DNA of 64,000 nucleotides from the NCBI RefSeq assembly GCF_000423645.1, contig NZ_AUIJ01000004.1, forward strand, positions 62,001 to 126,000. The letters run 5' to 3'. The number at the start of each line of letters is the position of its first letter. Position 1 is the stretch's first letter. Origin of the DNA: Sediminimonas qiaohouensis DSM 21189 (GTDB taxonomy: Bacteria > Pseudomonadota > Alphaproteobacteria > Rhodobacterales > Rhodobacteraceae). A program made the translations under genes and the position numbers. Shown one piece after another: positions 62,835-64,000 of this stretch. The notes below the pieces were generated by a model. The model searched no databases, was not told the DNA's origin, and was given only the letters and a program-made list of their open reading frames with translations.

Positions 62835-64000
62835 ATGAGACGCTTTCGAAACGTAAAGATTGTGGCGACGCTTGGCCCGGCCTCGAACGACTATGACACG
62901 ATAAAGATGCTGCATGAAGCTGGCGCAGACGTGTTCCGCCTGAATATGAGCCACGGCGACCACGAAGAGATCCGCGCGCGGCACGAGATAATCCGCCGGG
63001 TCGAGCAGGACCTGAACAGCACGATCGGCATTCTGGCCGATCTACAAGGGCCCAAGCTGCGCGTGGGGACCTTCGCCAATGACGAGGAAACACTGGAAGA
63101 GGGCGCCACCTTTCGCCTTGATCTGGACCCGGCCGAGGGCACCAATGCGCGCGCTTGCCTGCCGCACCCCGAGATTTTCGCCGCTATCGAACCGGGCACA
63201 CGTGTCCTGATCAACGATGGGAAAATCACCCTCAGGGTCGATAGCTGCGGCCCGGATTTCGCCGATTGCGTCGTGGTCAACGGCGGCACGATTTCCAACC
63301 GCAAAGGGGTCAACGTGCCCGATGTCGTCCTGCCGCTCGCCGCGCTGTCGGACAAGGATCGCAGTGATCTGGAGTTCGTCTGCGACCTGGGCGTGGACTG
63401 GGTTGCACTCAGCTTTGTACAGCGCCCCGCAGATGTCGAAGAGGCACGCGCGCTGGTGGGAGAGCGCGCAGCGGTTCTGTCCAAGATCGAGAAGCCCGCA
63501 GCCGTGAAATGCTTTGACGATATCCTCGCGGTCAGTGACGCGATCATGGTGGCACGCGGCGATCTGGGCGTGGAACTGCCTGTGCAAAACGTGCCGCCAA
63601 TCCAGAAACGCCTTGTTCGCAAGTGCCGCGCCGCGGCCAAACCCGTGATCGTGGCCACGCAGATGCTGGAATCCATGATCGAATCGCCGATGCCCACCCG
63701 CGCCGAAGTCTCGGATGTGGCCACCGCAATCTACGAAGGCGCCGACGCGGTCATGCTATCGGCCGAGTCCGCGGCAGGGAGCTACCCTATCGAGGCGGTT
63801 ACGACGATGGACAACGTCGCCCGCGAAGTCGAGGAAGACACGACCTATCGCGAAGTGATCGAGGCAAGCCGCCGCGCCGATCGCACCACCGTCGCCGACG
63901 GGATCGTCGCCGCGGCGCGCGAGATTGCCGAAACCACCGAAATCACTGTGATCTGCTGCTTCACTCATTCCGGGACGACCGGGCTATTGATCGCGCGCGA
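62835..64000 (+). CDS. pyk: Pyruvate kinase (cut by window end)
   Basis: Converts phosphoenolpyruvate and ADP to pyruvate and ATP, the last step of glycolysis and the Entner-Doudoroff route. The visible 388 codons begin [19 protein letters not shown], with FRLNMSHG, the catalytic-lysine motif [19 protein letters not shown] and [20 protein letters not shown]. The C-terminal domain continues beyond base 64000. The reading frame is open to the window edge. An operator-like palindrome lies just upstream. Divergent from the amidohydrolase pseudogene. Confidence 0.97.
   Translation, partial: MRRFRNVKIVATLGPASNDYDTIKMLHEAGADVFRLNMSHGDHEEIRARHEIIRRVEQDLNSTIGILADLQGPKLRVGTFANDEETLEEGATFRLDLDPAEGTNARACLPHPEIFAAIEPGTRVLINDGKITLRVDSCGPDFADCVVVNGGTISNRKGVNVPDVVLPLAALSDKDRSDLEFVCDLGVDWVALSFVQRPADVEEARALVGERAAVLSKIEKPAAVKCFDDILAVSDAIMVARGDLGVELPVQNVPPIQKRLVRKCRAAAKPVIVATQMLESMIESPMPTRAEVSDVATAIYEGADAVMLSAESAAGSYPIEAVTTMDNVAREVEEDTTYREVIEASRRADRTTVADGIVAAAREIAETTEITVICCFTHSGTTGLLIAR

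Overview
This window comes from a GC-rich alphaproteobacterium, most likely a marine Rhodobacteraceae (Roseobacter-group) chromosome. The evidence is the adk gene inside the ribosomal protein superoperon, an sdhCDAB operon of alphaproteobacterial type, ethylmalonyl-CoA pathway genes (mesaconyl-CoA hydratase and malyl-CoA thioesterase) next to sdh, the mdh-sucCDAB-lpd cluster, and family-specific small genes (nnrU, DUF1737, COQ9, FYDLN-acid, DUF1244, TIGR02302). There is no CRISPR array, prophage or intact insertion sequence. Coding is dense and mostly core.

Layout. 1-14810 (minus strand) is the S10-spc-alpha superoperon: tuf, rpsJ through rpmD, rplO, secY, adk, rpsM, rpsK and the start of rpoA. 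Almost every intergenic gap over about 75 bp in it contains a terminator-like hairpin. 14924-22600 is mixed: a lipoprotein, a cytochrome P450, parC, an SDR, a small two-helix membrane protein, a PduO-type adenosyltransferase, and ornithine decarboxylase with a structured leader RNA. 22807-29341 holds sdhCDAB and the ethylmalonyl-CoA genes. 29596-42124 holds a TSUP transporter, mdh, sucCD, sucAB and lpd, with two inserted accessory genes (a LysE transporter between mdh and sucC, and a HEPN-like gene between sucB and lpd). 42176-52379 holds plsC, ftsX, ftsE, a zinc-ribbon membrane protein, TIGR02302, lysA, argH, a TlpA-type thioredoxin and rpsU. 52496-64000 holds COQ9, a class IV aminotransferase, tRNA-Ala, an FYDLN-acid protein, a YgjP-type metalloprotease, a GntR regulator with an antiporter, accA, a LysE/Lrp pair, SulP plus universal stress protein, DUF1244, a decayed N-formylglutamate amidohydrolase and the start of pyruvate kinase.

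The most interesting signal is regulatory. The palindrome TGTGATCACA occurs in paired form, with exactly 21 bp between centres, in three places only: upstream of sdhC, upstream of sucC, and overlapping the start of the GntR-family regulator at 55482. This predicts an autoregulated TCA-cycle regulator, probably the counterpart of AkgR of Rhodobacter sphaeroides. A separate LacI-type palindrome lies 37-50 bp upstream of pyruvate kinase and could be a CceR-type site. Together they suggest that two carbon-flux regulators act on genes in this window. Other points of note are a leader RNA before ornithine decarboxylase that could hide its ribosome binding site, a HEPN-like gene translationally coupled to sucB, and an internally deleted, frameshifted pseudogene.
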